Source: Suilimivivens sp009774465
GTDB taxonomy: Bacteria > Bacillota > Clostridia > Lachnospirales > Lachnospiraceae
DNA length: 64,000 nucleotides
Assembly: GCA_947382645.1 (NCBI GenBank)
Contig: CANDAE010000013.1
Coordinates: 37,583 to 101,582, forward strand
Direction: 5' to 3'
Shown here: one piece after another, positions 32,647-40,829 of the stretch
Layout: each line of letters opens with the position of its first letter
Position numbering within the stretch: the first letter of the stretch is position 1
Notes under the pieces: generated by a model
Databases searched by the model: none
Told to the model about the DNA's origin: nothing
The model's input: only the letters and a program-made list of their open reading frames with translations
Position numbers and translations under genes: made by a program

Positions 32647-34242
32647 ATGACAAAATTGCTTTTTCAGGATACAAATGCCTCAGGCAGCCCAATAAAAAGA
32701 ACAACTTTGTGCGTTATATTTACAATTCTCTTATCCTGCCTGTTTACTGCTGTTGCACAGGGCAGCAGTTTTTTCTACAGTTCCCACAGTACAAAAGTGA
32801 TGGTGCTTGTTTTTCTTGCCATGCTGTATGCAGGTGTTTTTCTTTATCTGAAGCTTTCTCACAGACTGAATGAAAATACCATTGTTTTTCTGTTGATTCT
32901 GCTGGGCGTATTGTTAAGATGCGGCTATGTACTTTTATCAGGGCTTTATGACCGTCAGCATGACGCCGGCGCCTACACCGGCATGGGAACTGACTTTGTC
33001 AACCCAGGACATATCGGATATATTGAATATATTTATAAATTTCACAAGCTGCCTGATTTAAATCCTTATGAACTGTTTGCCTACTATCATCCGCCCCTGC
33101 ATCATCTGATCTCCTTTTTATGGCTGCAGCTTAACATTTTTTTTGGTGTGGCAGAAGATCTTGCTTTCGAAAACCTGCAGATTCTGCCTCTTCTTTACTC
33201 CTGTCTTTTCATGGCAGTTGTATGGAAAACCCTGAAAGTACTGGAAATCAGGGAAACCGGCCTTTACATAGGACTTGGCTTTGTGGCGCTTCATCCTGCC
33301 ACGATTATCATGGCAGGCAGCGTCAATAACGATATGCTCACTATTTTATTCATGAGCCTTATCATTTTATATTCACTTATGTGGATTCGGAATAAAGACT
33401 TAAAAGGACTGGTTAAATTAGCGCTGGTTATCGGTTTTGGCATGATTACAAAATTAAATTCAGCGGTTCTTGCCATTCCTTTGGGCATTATATTTCTCAT
33501 GCATTTTGTCTCTATTCTCCGCCAGAAAGATAAGGGGCTTCTTCTTAAATGGATTAAAAACTACTGTATTTTTGGTGCAATTGTCATTCCTGTAGGGCTG
33601 TCATGGATTGTAAGGAATCTAATCCGTTTTGGTGAAAAGCCGGGAGTACCTGTTCCGGGAGAAACCTCCCCCATGTACACTGCTCCTTATAGTCTTTGGG
33701 AAAGACTGGGCATTCCCGCACTTGCAGACTGGCATTTTGATTTTCCTTTTCATCCTATCAGTGCATCCGCCTGCAATAATACCTGGGTTATTATGTTCCA
33801 CACTTCCATGTTTACCGAAGAATATCCTGCTGATCTTCCTGATATTCTTCTTTCCATGTGCCAGCTTACCTTTATTTTAGCTGTTATCCTTGGAATAACA
33901 ACTGCTATTTTATTGTTTTCTGTACTGCTAAGTAAAAGAACCCGTCGGGAAGACACTGTTTTCCTTTTGACGGGTTATGTAATCATGTTAATTTCCTTTG
34001 CAGCATTCGTCATTGTTTATCCCTATACCTGCAGCAGCGATTTTCGTTATGTGGCAATCTGCCTTGTTTACACTGCCATCGCATTAGGGCTTGGCAACAA
34101 GTACTGCTTATCTTTTTCTCCTCTGCAAAAGACCAGTCATTTTACCAAAATAAAAGCAGTCGGTATGCAAATCATTAATGCCTGTACGATTTTGATGTTA
34201 ACCTGCATCACTTTGATTTATTTGTTCTGGGAACGCTGGTAA
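32647..34242 (+). CDS. GT39/ArnT-like membrane glycosyltransferase
   Basis: About 531 residues with 10 to 12 hydrophobic segments. The first extracytoplasmic loop carries YDRQHDAGAYTGMGTDF, an acidic motif in the position of the catalytic Asp of protein-mannosyltransferase and ArnT-like GT-C enzymes. It is followed by YHPPLHHLISFLW, which matches the conserved H-x-P-L segment of that family. It probably transfers sugar from a polyprenyl carrier to an external acceptor, perhaps the cotranscribed lipoprotein. ATG 32647 has AAAGG at 8 bases; an ATG two codons earlier is too close. Its 3' end overlaps the convergent GTPase gene by 25 bases. Confidence 0.7.
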   Translation: MTKLLFQDTNASGSPIKRTTLCVIFTILLSCLFTAVAQGSSFFYSSHSTKVMVLVFLAMLYAGVFLYLKLSHRLNENTIVFLLILLGVLLRCGYVLLSGLYDRQHDAGAYTGMGTDFVNPGHIGYIEYIYKFHKLPDLNPYELFAYYHPPLHHLISFLWLQLNIFFGVAEDLAFENLQILPLLYSCLFMAVVWKTLKVLEIRETGLYIGLGFVALHPATIIMAGSVNNDMLTILFMSLIILYSLMWIRNKDLKGLVKLALVIGFGMITKLNSAVLAIPLGIIFLMHFVSILRQKDKGLLLKWIKNYCIFGAIVIPVGLSWIVRNLIRFGEKPGVPVPGETSPMYTAPYSLWERLGIPALADWHFDFPFHPISASACNNTWVIMFHTSMFTEEYPADLPDILLSMCQLTFILAVILGITTAILLFSVLLSKRTRREDTVFLLTGYVIMLISFAAFVIVYPYTCSSDFRYVAICLVYTAIALGLGNKYCLSFSPLQKTSHFTKIKAVGMQIINACTILMLTCITLIYLFWERW

Positions 34243-36929
34243 ACCTCATGAAAAGCGTCTATTTCCTCCATTGATTTAGTGCTTAGATTGTGAGAAAAGG
34301 AATTCTTTTCCTTTAGGTTGGTATTGTGAAAAGTTTCCATAATTTGCCCTGATGCTCTTTGAATTTCCTCCTGAAATTCTCTTGCAGAGATCAACTGACA
34401 GCCCTCTCCCGTAATGATGATCTGCTCTAACCCATCTGAAGTTGCCACAGTCACATCATATCTGTGGCTGTTCTCATGTGCAAACTTTTCAATATACTGA
34501 TCGGCAGTTTCTGCTTCCTTTGTAAATACTACATGAATATTGTGATAATCTGATATTTCCGTAGGATGTCCTTCCAGACGGTAGGCATCAAAAACCACAA
34601 TCAAATTCATTTTCTTTATTGCCTGATAATTGCAGAGAATGTCCATCAGCTTCCCTCTGGCTCCATCCAGGCTGCGTTTTGCCAGTTCTTTCAGTTCCTC
34701 CCATGCAAATATAACATTATAGCCATCTACCAGCAGATATTTTTCTTTTTTAACCGAAGACTGGTAATTTCGAGTCCGGGCTTCCACATACCCATCTGCC
34801 GCGTCGTTTCTCTGGCTCTTTTTCCACCTAATATTAATTCTAGATTTAATTTCTTTTCTATTTGCATAAAATGTCCGTTTTATTATATCATCAGCCTCTT
34901 CCTGACCTATCCATTGTGATATTTCTGCATCCGCCTTTTTTGTATTCATCCTTTGAGTGCATATAGCTGCATTTGTGTCATTGACTGCACTTTCTTCTTT
35001 CATGCAGCTTTCCACATGCATAAATTCTGCAACTCTGTCCCACCCCACAATATAGCCGGCTCCGTGGGCACAGAAAACAGAGTCTGCAGGATTTTCGACA
35101 TCTTCTGCAGGATTATATGCATTTTTTTCCAATACCTCCTGTGTGTTGTGACAGGGGTAATATCCCTTCATACTGCAATAAAGACGGCCTGTTCCTTTTG
35201 TGTATGCCGTCACTTCATTCTGATAGTCTAAAAGTACAGCCATAGGCGCCATCCCCTTTAATACTGCCTGCCCGGACGCAGTATTTTCCAGCGTAAAGCT
35301 GCCATGCATTTTATCAAGATCCGTCATAGCACGCCCTACCACACTTTCCGGTACCTCCAGCATAAATTCATAGTAAGGCTCTAAAAGAATACTTTCCGCC
35401 TGCATAAGCCCCTGTCTAAGCGCCCGGTAAACTGCCTGCCTGAAATCTCCCCCTTCCGTATGCTTCTGATGTGCGCGTCCTGATTTTAGTGTAATCTTCA
35501 TATCAGTAATGGGTGCACCAATCAGCACCCCAGGATGTTCCCTTTCTTCCAAATGCGTCAGTACCAGTCTCTGCCAATTCCTGGCAAGCACGTCTTCGCT
35601 GCAGTCTGCCAGAATTTCCAGACCGCTTCCTGCTTCCCCCGGTTCCAATAAAAGATGCACTTCCGCATAATGACGGAGCGGTTCAAAATGCCCTATGCCT
35701 TCTACCGTACTTGCTATTGTCTCTTTATAAACAATGCTTCCCACACCAAAATTTACATCCACGCCAAATCTTTCCTGTATCAACTGACGATAAACCTCAA
35801 TCTGCACCTGTCCCATAATCTGAATCTTAATTTCTTTATTTTGTTCATCCCATACAAGATGCATCTGAGGCTCTTCTTCCTCAAGTTGTTTCAATTTAGG
35901 ATATATTAATGCTGCATCACATCCGTCCGGCAGTAAAACAGAGTAACAAATGACAGGGGAAAGTTCCGGATACACTGTCTTTTCCTCATATCCAAGTCCC
36001 TCCCCTGCAAAAGTATCTGTAAGGCCTGTTACAGCACATATTTCACCTGCTTCCGCCTCTGTTGTCGTTTCAAACTTTTCTCCTGAGTAAATCCTGATCT
36101 GGTTTACTTTTTCCTCCCGGCTTCCGTCCCTTCCACACAGAGCTTCTCTTGCTTTCAGACTGCCTCCGGTGATTTTCATATGCGTCAGCCGGCTGCCATC
36201 CCGATCTCTTGTTATTTTATAAACTCTGGCGCCAAATGCAGCAGGATATTCCTTCTGCATTGTACAAAGTTCCAATCCCGAAAGCAATGCTTCCACACCG
36301 GCAAGCTTTAACGCCGAGCCAAAAAAACAGGGGAAAACTTTTCTTTCCCCTATCAGCTTCCTGATATTGTTTCGATTTATCTTTCCTGTTTCCAGAAATT
36401 CATCTAACGTCTCTTCTCCACTCATTGCAAGGCTTTCATAAAATACTTCTGACTCCTGATCTTCAAAATCCACACAGTTCTCATCCAGCAAGGTCTTTAA
36501 GTCGTTTATAATTTTTTTCTTATCCGTATCCGGCTGATCCATCTTGTTTATAAATAAAAATACCGGAATATTATAATGCTTTAAAAGCCTCCATAACGTA
36601 AGCGTATGTCCCTGTACCCCGTCGCTCCCGCTGATAACCAGTATGCCATAATCCAGCACCTGCAGTGTTCTCTCCATCTCAGCAGAGAAATCCACATGCC
36701 CTGGAGTGTCTAAAAGCGTGATTTTCGTTTCATTTACAGAAAGAAGCGCCTGCTTGGAAAAAATTGTAATTCCTCTTTCCCTCTCCTGTCCATAGTTGTC
36801 CAGAAAAGCATTCTTCTTGTCCACTCTGCCCAGCTTTCGAATACTTCCGCTTACATACAGCATTCCTTCTGATAAAGTTGTCTTTCCGGCATCTACATGT
36901 GCCAGGATTCCTATCACCAGCCTCTTCAT
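34218..36929 (-). CDS. TetM/EF-G-like translational GTPase fused to a NYN (YacP/Rae1-like) nuclease domain
   Basis: 903 residues. The N-terminal part follows TetM/TetO: G1 AHVDAGKTT at 10-18, switch RGITIF, G3 DTPGH at 74-78, G4 NKMD at 128-131, then domains II to V with YKETIAST, EPYYEFMLEVPE and MKGYYPCHN. After a linker with VFCAHGAGYIVGWDRV, a NYN/PIN-like domain begins near 730: VDGYNVIFAWEEL, LIVVFDAYRLEG, ETADQYIEK and ATSDGLEQ. These place acidic residues at D735, D781, D810 and D832, the usual PIN-fold tetrad. TetM itself ends near 640. The GTPase should bind ribosomes; the NYN domain should cut RNA. The start overlaps the upstream phosphatase stop by 4 bases. Confidence 0.88.
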   Translation of the reverse strand: MKRLVIGILAHVDAGKTTLSEGMLYVSGSIRKLGRVDKKNAFLDNYGQERERGITIFSKQALLSVNETKITLLDTPGHVDFSAEMERTLQVLDYGILVISGSDGVQGHTLTLWRLLKHYNIPVFLFINKMDQPDTDKKKIINDLKTLLDENCVDFEDQESEVFYESLAMSGEETLDEFLETGKINRNNIRKLIGERKVFPCFFGSALKLAGVEALLSGLELCTMQKEYPAAFGARVYKITRDRDGSRLTHMKITGGSLKAREALCGRDGSREEKVNQIRIYSGEKFETTTEAEAGEICAVTGLTDTFAGEGLGYEEKTVYPELSPVICYSVLLPDGCDAALIYPKLKQLEEEEPQMHLVWDEQNKEIKIQIMGQVQIEVYRQLIQERFGVDVNFGVGSIVYKETIASTVEGIGHFEPLRHYAEVHLLLEPGEAGSGLEILADCSEDVLARNWQRLVLTHLEEREHPGVLIGAPITDMKITLKSGRAHQKHTEGGDFRQAVYRALRQGLMQAESILLEPYYEFMLEVPESVVGRAMTDLDKMHGSFTLENTASGQAVLKGMAPMAVLLDYQNEVTAYTKGTGRLYCSMKGYYPCHNTQEVLEKNAYNPAEDVENPADSVFCAHGAGYIVGWDRVAEFMHVESCMKEESAVNDTNAAICTQRMNTKKADAEISQWIGQEEADDIIKRTFYANRKEIKSRINIRWKKSQRNDAADGYVEARTRNYQSSVKKEKYLLVDGYNVIFAWEELKELAKRSLDGARGKLMDILCNYQAIKKMNLIVVFDAYRLEGHPTEISDYHNIHVVFTKEAETADQYIEKFAHENSHRYDVTVATSDGLEQIIITGEGCQLISAREFQEEIQRASGQIMETFHNTNLKEKNSFSHNLSTKSMEEIDAFHEVYQRSQNK

Positions 36930-37540
36930 GTCCTGCTCCCTTTCAAAGCAGCAGCTTCTTCTAAATATCTGCTGTAAAATAATTCTTTTGGCAGTTCAAC
37001 GATTACTGCATTTCCTGTCTTATAATTTTTAGCCATATCCTCAAAAGGCGTATCATGTATATATGACATTAATGTCATAATAACTGCGCTGTGCGTCACC
37101 AGCAAAGTATCCTTCTTTTCTCTTTGAGCGATATCATCAATGGCCGGCAAAAGACGATTTAAAAGCTGTTGATAAGACTCTCCCCCGGGCGGTACTTGAT
37201 ACCGCCGGTTTTGATGCCAATTCTGGTATTCCTCCGAAAAAACTTCTCTAACCTGTTTCCATGTATATCCCTCCCAGTCGCCCAGACAGATTTCTTCCAG
37301 CCCCTGATGTATTATTGGCACAATCGAAAACTTTTCTCCTATAATCTCCGCTGTTTCCAGAGCTCTCTTTTTTTTACTTGTATATATGCTTCCAATTTCA
37401 CAAAGCTCTGCACTGATCTTCTCCGCCAGCTCTCTGGCCTGTTTTCTTCCATTTTCATTTAAAGGCGTATCTGTCTGTCCCTGAATTTTGCTTTCCAGAT
37501 TCCAGTCCGTTTCTCCGTGTCTAACCAGATAAATATTCAT
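36926..37540 (-). CDS. Histidine phosphatase (phosphoglycerate-mutase-like)
   Basis: 204 residues with the phosphohistidine motif LVRHGETDWNLESKIQG, second-site residues (YTSKKKRALETAEII), the catalytic acid region EICLGDWEGYTW and the C-terminal VTHSAVIMTLMSYI. It belongs to the cofactor-dependent PGM/CobC/PhoE superfamily. The substrate is uncertain; many such proteins are broad phosphatases. It is translationally coupled (ATGA overlap) to the GTPase-NYN gene, so the two are in one transcript. Confidence 0.88.
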   Translation of the reverse strand: MNIYLVRHGETDWNLESKIQGQTDTPLNENGRKQARELAEKISAELCEIGSIYTSKKKRALETAEIIGEKFSIVPIIHQGLEEICLGDWEGYTWKQVREVFSEEYQNWHQNRRYQVPPGGESYQQLLNRLLPAIDDIAQREKKDTLLVTHSAVIMTLMSYIHDTPFEDMAKNYKTGNAVIVELPKELFYSRYLEEAAALKGSRT

Positions 37541-37743
37541 ATAATTCCTTTCTGTGATTTATAACTTTTATTTCTACATTGACTGCCGCTTTCAGTTAAA
37601 AACTTGTAAATTTGTACAAATTGCGCGATCACTTTATATGCCAAAATGCTGAAAATTTATTTTTTCTTAAGATTATACTAACATTTTGGGAAAAATATTG
37701 ATAAGATAATTATATAGCATCTATTTCGCAAAGGAGGTTTCCC

Positions 37744-38259
37744 ATGTTTCAAAAAGGTGATTTTGTTGTTTATGGTCATAATGGAATTTGCTGCATACAG
37801 GACATTACTACACTGAATATTTCCGGCGTTGACAAAAACAGGAAGTACTATCTGCTAAAGCCCGTATCCACGTCCAAAAGCACCATTTATACTCCGGTGG
37901 ACACTGCTGACACTCTGCTCCGCCACGCCATGAGTCGTGAGGAAGCCGATAATCTGATCAGGTCTATTCCGGATATTCCCACAATTCCATTAAGTGATGA
38001 AAAGACATTGGAGCAGACCTACAAAACGTATATACGATCCAATAACAGTAAAGCATGGGTACAGTTAATGAAAACCATTCATCTCCGAAAGGAAAGCAGG
38101 ATCACATCCGGCCATAAAGTAACTGCATTAGACAGCCGCTATTTTGATCTTGCCGAGTCCTCTCTTTATGGTGAGCTCGCCATTGCTCTTGGAAAGCCGA
38201 AAGAAGAAATCAGATCCTACATTTCCAATTGTATCGGTTCTCTGGGGCAGCATACTTAA
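37744..38259 (+). CDS. CarD-family transcriptional regulator
   Basis: 171 residues. The N-terminal Tudor-like RNA-polymerase-binding domain is clear (FQKGDFVVYGHNGICCIQDI, then KYYLLKPVSTSKSTIYTPVD) and the C-terminal helical domain (LMKTIHLRKESRI ... EIRSYISNCIG) contacts promoter DNA. CarD proteins bind RNA polymerase and change promoter opening; several related paralogues per genome are common in Lachnospiraceae. AAGGAGG at 37731-37737 is the ribosome binding site. It is divergent from the phosphatase/GTPase operon. Specific targets unknown. Confidence 0.9.
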   Translation: MFQKGDFVVYGHNGICCIQDITTLNISGVDKNRKYYLLKPVSTSKSTIYTPVDTADTLLRHAMSREEADNLIRSIPDIPTIPLSDEKTLEQTYKTYIRSNNSKAWVQLMKTIHLRKESRITSGHKVTALDSRYFDLAESSLYGELAIALGKPKEEIRSYISNCIGSLGQHT

Positions 38260-38330
38260 CTGCCAGCCGCTCTTTTTCAAACAGATATAATAAAATATTC
38301 TCTATAACTCTTTACCGGAAGCAGGGAGCA

Positions 38331-39173
38331 TTATGCGCCTCCTGCTTCAAAAGTATGAAATTCTGCTAACAGCTTCTTCTGATATTCTTCATCTTTAGAT
38401 GCCCTGATGATATCATCTATGCGGTTTAGCTCTGCCAGGTACTGGTTCAACTGATTAATTTCCTGTTTTCCTTCCTGCTTTCCTTCCTGTTTTCCTTCCT
38501 GCCTTGCTTCTTTCCTCATATCATAATAATAAATCAGTTCCTTCATATACTCGCGCCTCCATTTCTTATTTTGCTTTGCGCATGTTACTTCATGGGCAAG
38601 TTCCTCCGTAAATGCGCTTTCAGGCTGATTGGTTTCTATATACGCTAAAAGCTTCCCCAGCTCCTTAGGCGCATCTTCATAATTTCCCTTTGTATTAAAA
38701 AATATTTTCACTGCTTCGTCTTCCAATGCAAGCTCCGTGTTCTCCCTGCACAAATTCTGAAAGGTATATTGGTATTTTCCCATTCCAAAAGGATCAAAAG
38801 TACAGATAAAAATAACATAGCTTTTATTTAATTTATCATATGTTACTCCTTTTTCTATCAGGTTCAAGTCTATCAGTCCCTGATAATACCGGCTGCGTTT
38901 CGGCAATTGCATGACTACATCGCTGCTGCCTTTTTGCTGCATTTCCGCATTATAAACGATCTTTCTGTCATCTTCCACATACATATCCAGGCGGATGCTC
39001 TTGCCCTGATAAGTAATTTCAATTGCTTTCTGTCTTTCGGGATATGTAATTTCCTCAATTTCTATCCCCAGCAGAATTTCCAGTGTCTTTTTGCAGATTG
39101 CCTTGTTCTGCATGACCTTGCCAAATATAAAGTCATCCTTAAGCTGTAGTTCTTCAAACTTTTTCTGATTCAT
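38331..39173 (-). CDS. Rpn-family PD-(D/E)XK nuclease / putative transposase-like protein
   Basis: 280 residues. The N-terminus DDFIFGKVMQNKAICKKTLE and the core IRLDMYVEDDRKIVYNAEMQ (catalytic Asp, then Glu and Gln in the E-x-Q form of the motif) are those of the Rpn/PDDEXK_2 family of recombination-promoting nucleases. The middle has YVIFICTFDPFG and a Glu/Lys-rich C-terminus with GKQEGKQEGKQE repeats before a coiled end. Such genes are multi-copy in gut Firmicutes, with no known terminal repeats. It stands alone. Confidence 0.85.
   Translation of the reverse strand: MNQKKFEELQLKDDFIFGKVMQNKAICKKTLEILLGIEIEEITYPERQKAIEITYQGKSIRLDMYVEDDRKIVYNAEMQQKGSSDVVMQLPKRSRYYQGLIDLNLIEKGVTYDKLNKSYVIFICTFDPFGMGKYQYTFQNLCRENTELALEDEAVKIFFNTKGNYEDAPKELGKLLAYIETNQPESAFTEELAHEVTCAKQNKKWRREYMKELIYYYDMRKEARQEGKQEGKQEGKQEINQLNQYLAELNRIDDIIRASKDEEYQKKLLAEFHTFEAGGA
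38461..38508 (-). repeat. 12-bp in-frame tandem repeat
   Basis: Four units of TCCTG(T/C)(T/C)TT(C/G)CT in a row encode the GKQE repeats of the Rpn-like protein on the minus strand. Unit number could vary by slippage without changing the frame. Confidence 0.7.
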
Positions 39174-39370
39174 TCCAGAATCTCCTTTCTTCTATGGGAA
39201 ATTCTGCATAAAGGTTATCCTTCCCTATGCCTCTTTCCCGCTTTGTATGTGCAGGAAATTTCTGCTTCTCTCGAAATCCCTGCTTAGATTAATGGTGAAC
39301 AAAAGCATAGATTTCTTAAGATCAATAAGAAGGTATTAGAATCACTTAAATGAATGATAGAATTTATGCT

Positions 39371-39399
39371 TTGACTTTACTATAACAGTCCTGTAAAAT
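39371..39399 (+). promoter_or_regulatory. Promoter of the GNAT gene at 39427
   Basis: TTGACT (39371-39376), 17 bases, TAAAAT (39394-39399), followed by the ribosome binding site AGGAGGGG (39410-39417) 9 bases before the ATG. Confidence 0.65.
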
Positions 39400-39426
39400 T
39401 TAAGCAAGTAGGAGGGGAAAATTTTT

Positions 39427-40194
39427 ATGGGAAATTATGAAATTTTAGACATTGCCCTACGTCAATCCGCATATGACTGTAATTGTAAACCGGAAGATTT
39501 TATGAAGGATACGAATGTAGTGGTTCTATCCAAAGCTCATCCCAAGGCAAGATGCTATTTATCCCTGCCTCTGGAATGTGATCTGGTTTCCTATGGAAGC
39601 AATATTGTAGCCCAGACCAGCAGCCAATTGACTGATCTGGTCACATCCTATATTGAAAAATACCCAATAGAGCATTGTTTTGAAACACCTAATATGCATG
39701 TTTTAAACGAAGGGCTGGAAAAATATGGCCTTAAGATCTGCTTTATGGCAGAATATTTTCTTCCTGATGTGGATAAACTTCAAAAACTGCCCTGTGAATA
39801 TGAACTGAAAATACTTCATGCTGATGATTTTAAGAATCTTTATACAAAAGACTGGAGCAACGCCTTATGCAAAGATCGAAAAGAGAAAGATGTACTTGGA
39901 ATAGGCGCCTATGATAACGGCCGGCTGATTGCTCTTGCAGGCTGCTCCGCCGACTGTGACATGATGTGGCAGATTGGCGTAGACGTGCTTCCTTCTTACC
40001 GGAAAAAAGGGATTGCCGCCGCCCTTACAAGCCGTCTGGCTCTATTCATCCTTGAGCAGGGCAAGGTTCCCTTTTACTGCGCCGCCTGGTCTAATATCAG
40101 GTCGGTACGGAATGCCATCAAATGCGGCTTTAAGCCTGCCTGGGTGGAACTGACTGCAAAAAACTGTAATTTTGTTGAGGAAATGAATCAATGA
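39427..40194 (+). CDS. GNAT-family N-acetyltransferase
   Basis: 255 residues. The N-terminal half is a divergent domain found in a subset of GNAT proteins (ALRQSAYDCNCKPEDFMKD). The C-terminal half has the acetyl-CoA core (MMWQIGVDVLPSYRKKGIAAALTSRLA, with R-K-K-G-I-A as the pyrophosphate loop) and ends with WSNIRSVRNAIKCGFKPAW, which is typical of the fold. Substrate unknown. It has its own promoter and its stop overlaps the convergent SIS-domain gene by 7 bases. Confidence 0.85.
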   Translation: MGNYEILDIALRQSAYDCNCKPEDFMKDTNVVVLSKAHPKARCYLSLPLECDLVSYGSNIVAQTSSQLTDLVTSYIEKYPIEHCFETPNMHVLNEGLEKYGLKICFMAEYFLPDVDKLQKLPCEYELKILHADDFKNLYTKDWSNALCKDRKEKDVLGIGAYDNGRLIALAGCSADCDMMWQIGVDVLPSYRKKGIAAALTSRLALFILEQGKVPFYCAAWSNIRSVRNAIKCGFKPAWVELTAKNCNFVEEMNQ

Positions 40195-40799
40195 TCCCAA
40201 AAATATTGTTCCACACAGGCACAAATCCAGTGATAAACCGGAAGATGCAGTTCCTGCACCTTCCAGGTTTCTTCTTCCGGAACCTGTATCACAAGTTCCG
40301 CGCACTCTGCCAGTTTTCCGCCCTGTCTTCCCGTAAGTGCAATTGTTTTCATCCCTATTACCCTTGCTGCTGTCACCGCTTTACACACATTAACTGCATT
40401 TCCGGATGTACTGACAGCAAAAAGAACGTCCTCCTTTTTTCCCAGACCAATCACCTGCTGGGCAAATATGTAATCAGGTTCCACATCATTTGAAAATGCC
40501 GAAATTAACGCATTATTTTCCACCAGTGAAATAGCCGGAAGGCTCCCCTGGAGCTTTTCTCCCATTTCCCTTTCCCCAAAGTCCGTAAATCTTTTTATAA
40601 GTTCCTCTTCCAAAGGCCTTTTTAATAAAAATCCCTTCATCAGTTCTCCCGTTATATGACTGCAATCCGCCGCACTGCCGCCATTTCCACAAAGAAGCAG
40701 CATTCCTCCATTTTTGTAAGAAGCTATTAATATGTTTACTGCCTGTTCAATTTGCTCTTTTTTTGGTTTCAGGCAAGTATATCTTTCATATAAAGTCAT
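40188..40799 (-). CDS. SIS-domain phosphosugar isomerase (GmhA-like)
   Basis: 203 residues. The motifs MLLLCGNGGSAADCSHITGEL, LFAVSTSGNAVNVCKA and TIALTGRQGGKLAECAE define a sugar isomerase (SIS) domain. The closest type is sedoheptulose-7-phosphate isomerase, with catalytic-type residues in VQELHLPVYHW. In this locus, behind a FAD oxidoreductase and a beta-mannosidase-like enzyme, it may isomerise a catabolic phosphosugar rather than make heptose; no other heptose genes are present. It is the last gene of the minus-strand operon. Confidence 0.85.
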   Translation of the reverse strand: MTLYERYTCLKPKKEQIEQAVNILIASYKNGGMLLLCGNGGSAADCSHITGELMKGFLLKRPLEEELIKRFTDFGEREMGEKLQGSLPAISLVENNALISAFSNDVEPDYIFAQQVIGLGKKEDVLFAVSTSGNAVNVCKAVTAARVIGMKTIALTGRQGGKLAECAELVIQVPEEETWKVQELHLPVYHWICACVEQYFWDH

Positions 40800-40829
40800 A
40801 TTTTCTCTGATTTCCTTTCGCTCCTATGC

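Noticed and set aside
34218..36929. Calling the GTPase a tetracycline resistance protein (tetM/tetO/tetW class)
   Set aside because: It is longer by about 260 residues, carries a nuclease domain, and its effector loops in domain IV differ from the resistance class; the family is chromosomal and not linked to any transposon here.
38461..38508. CRISPR-like short repeats
   Set aside because: The repeats are contiguous 12-bp units without spacers and lie inside a coding frame.
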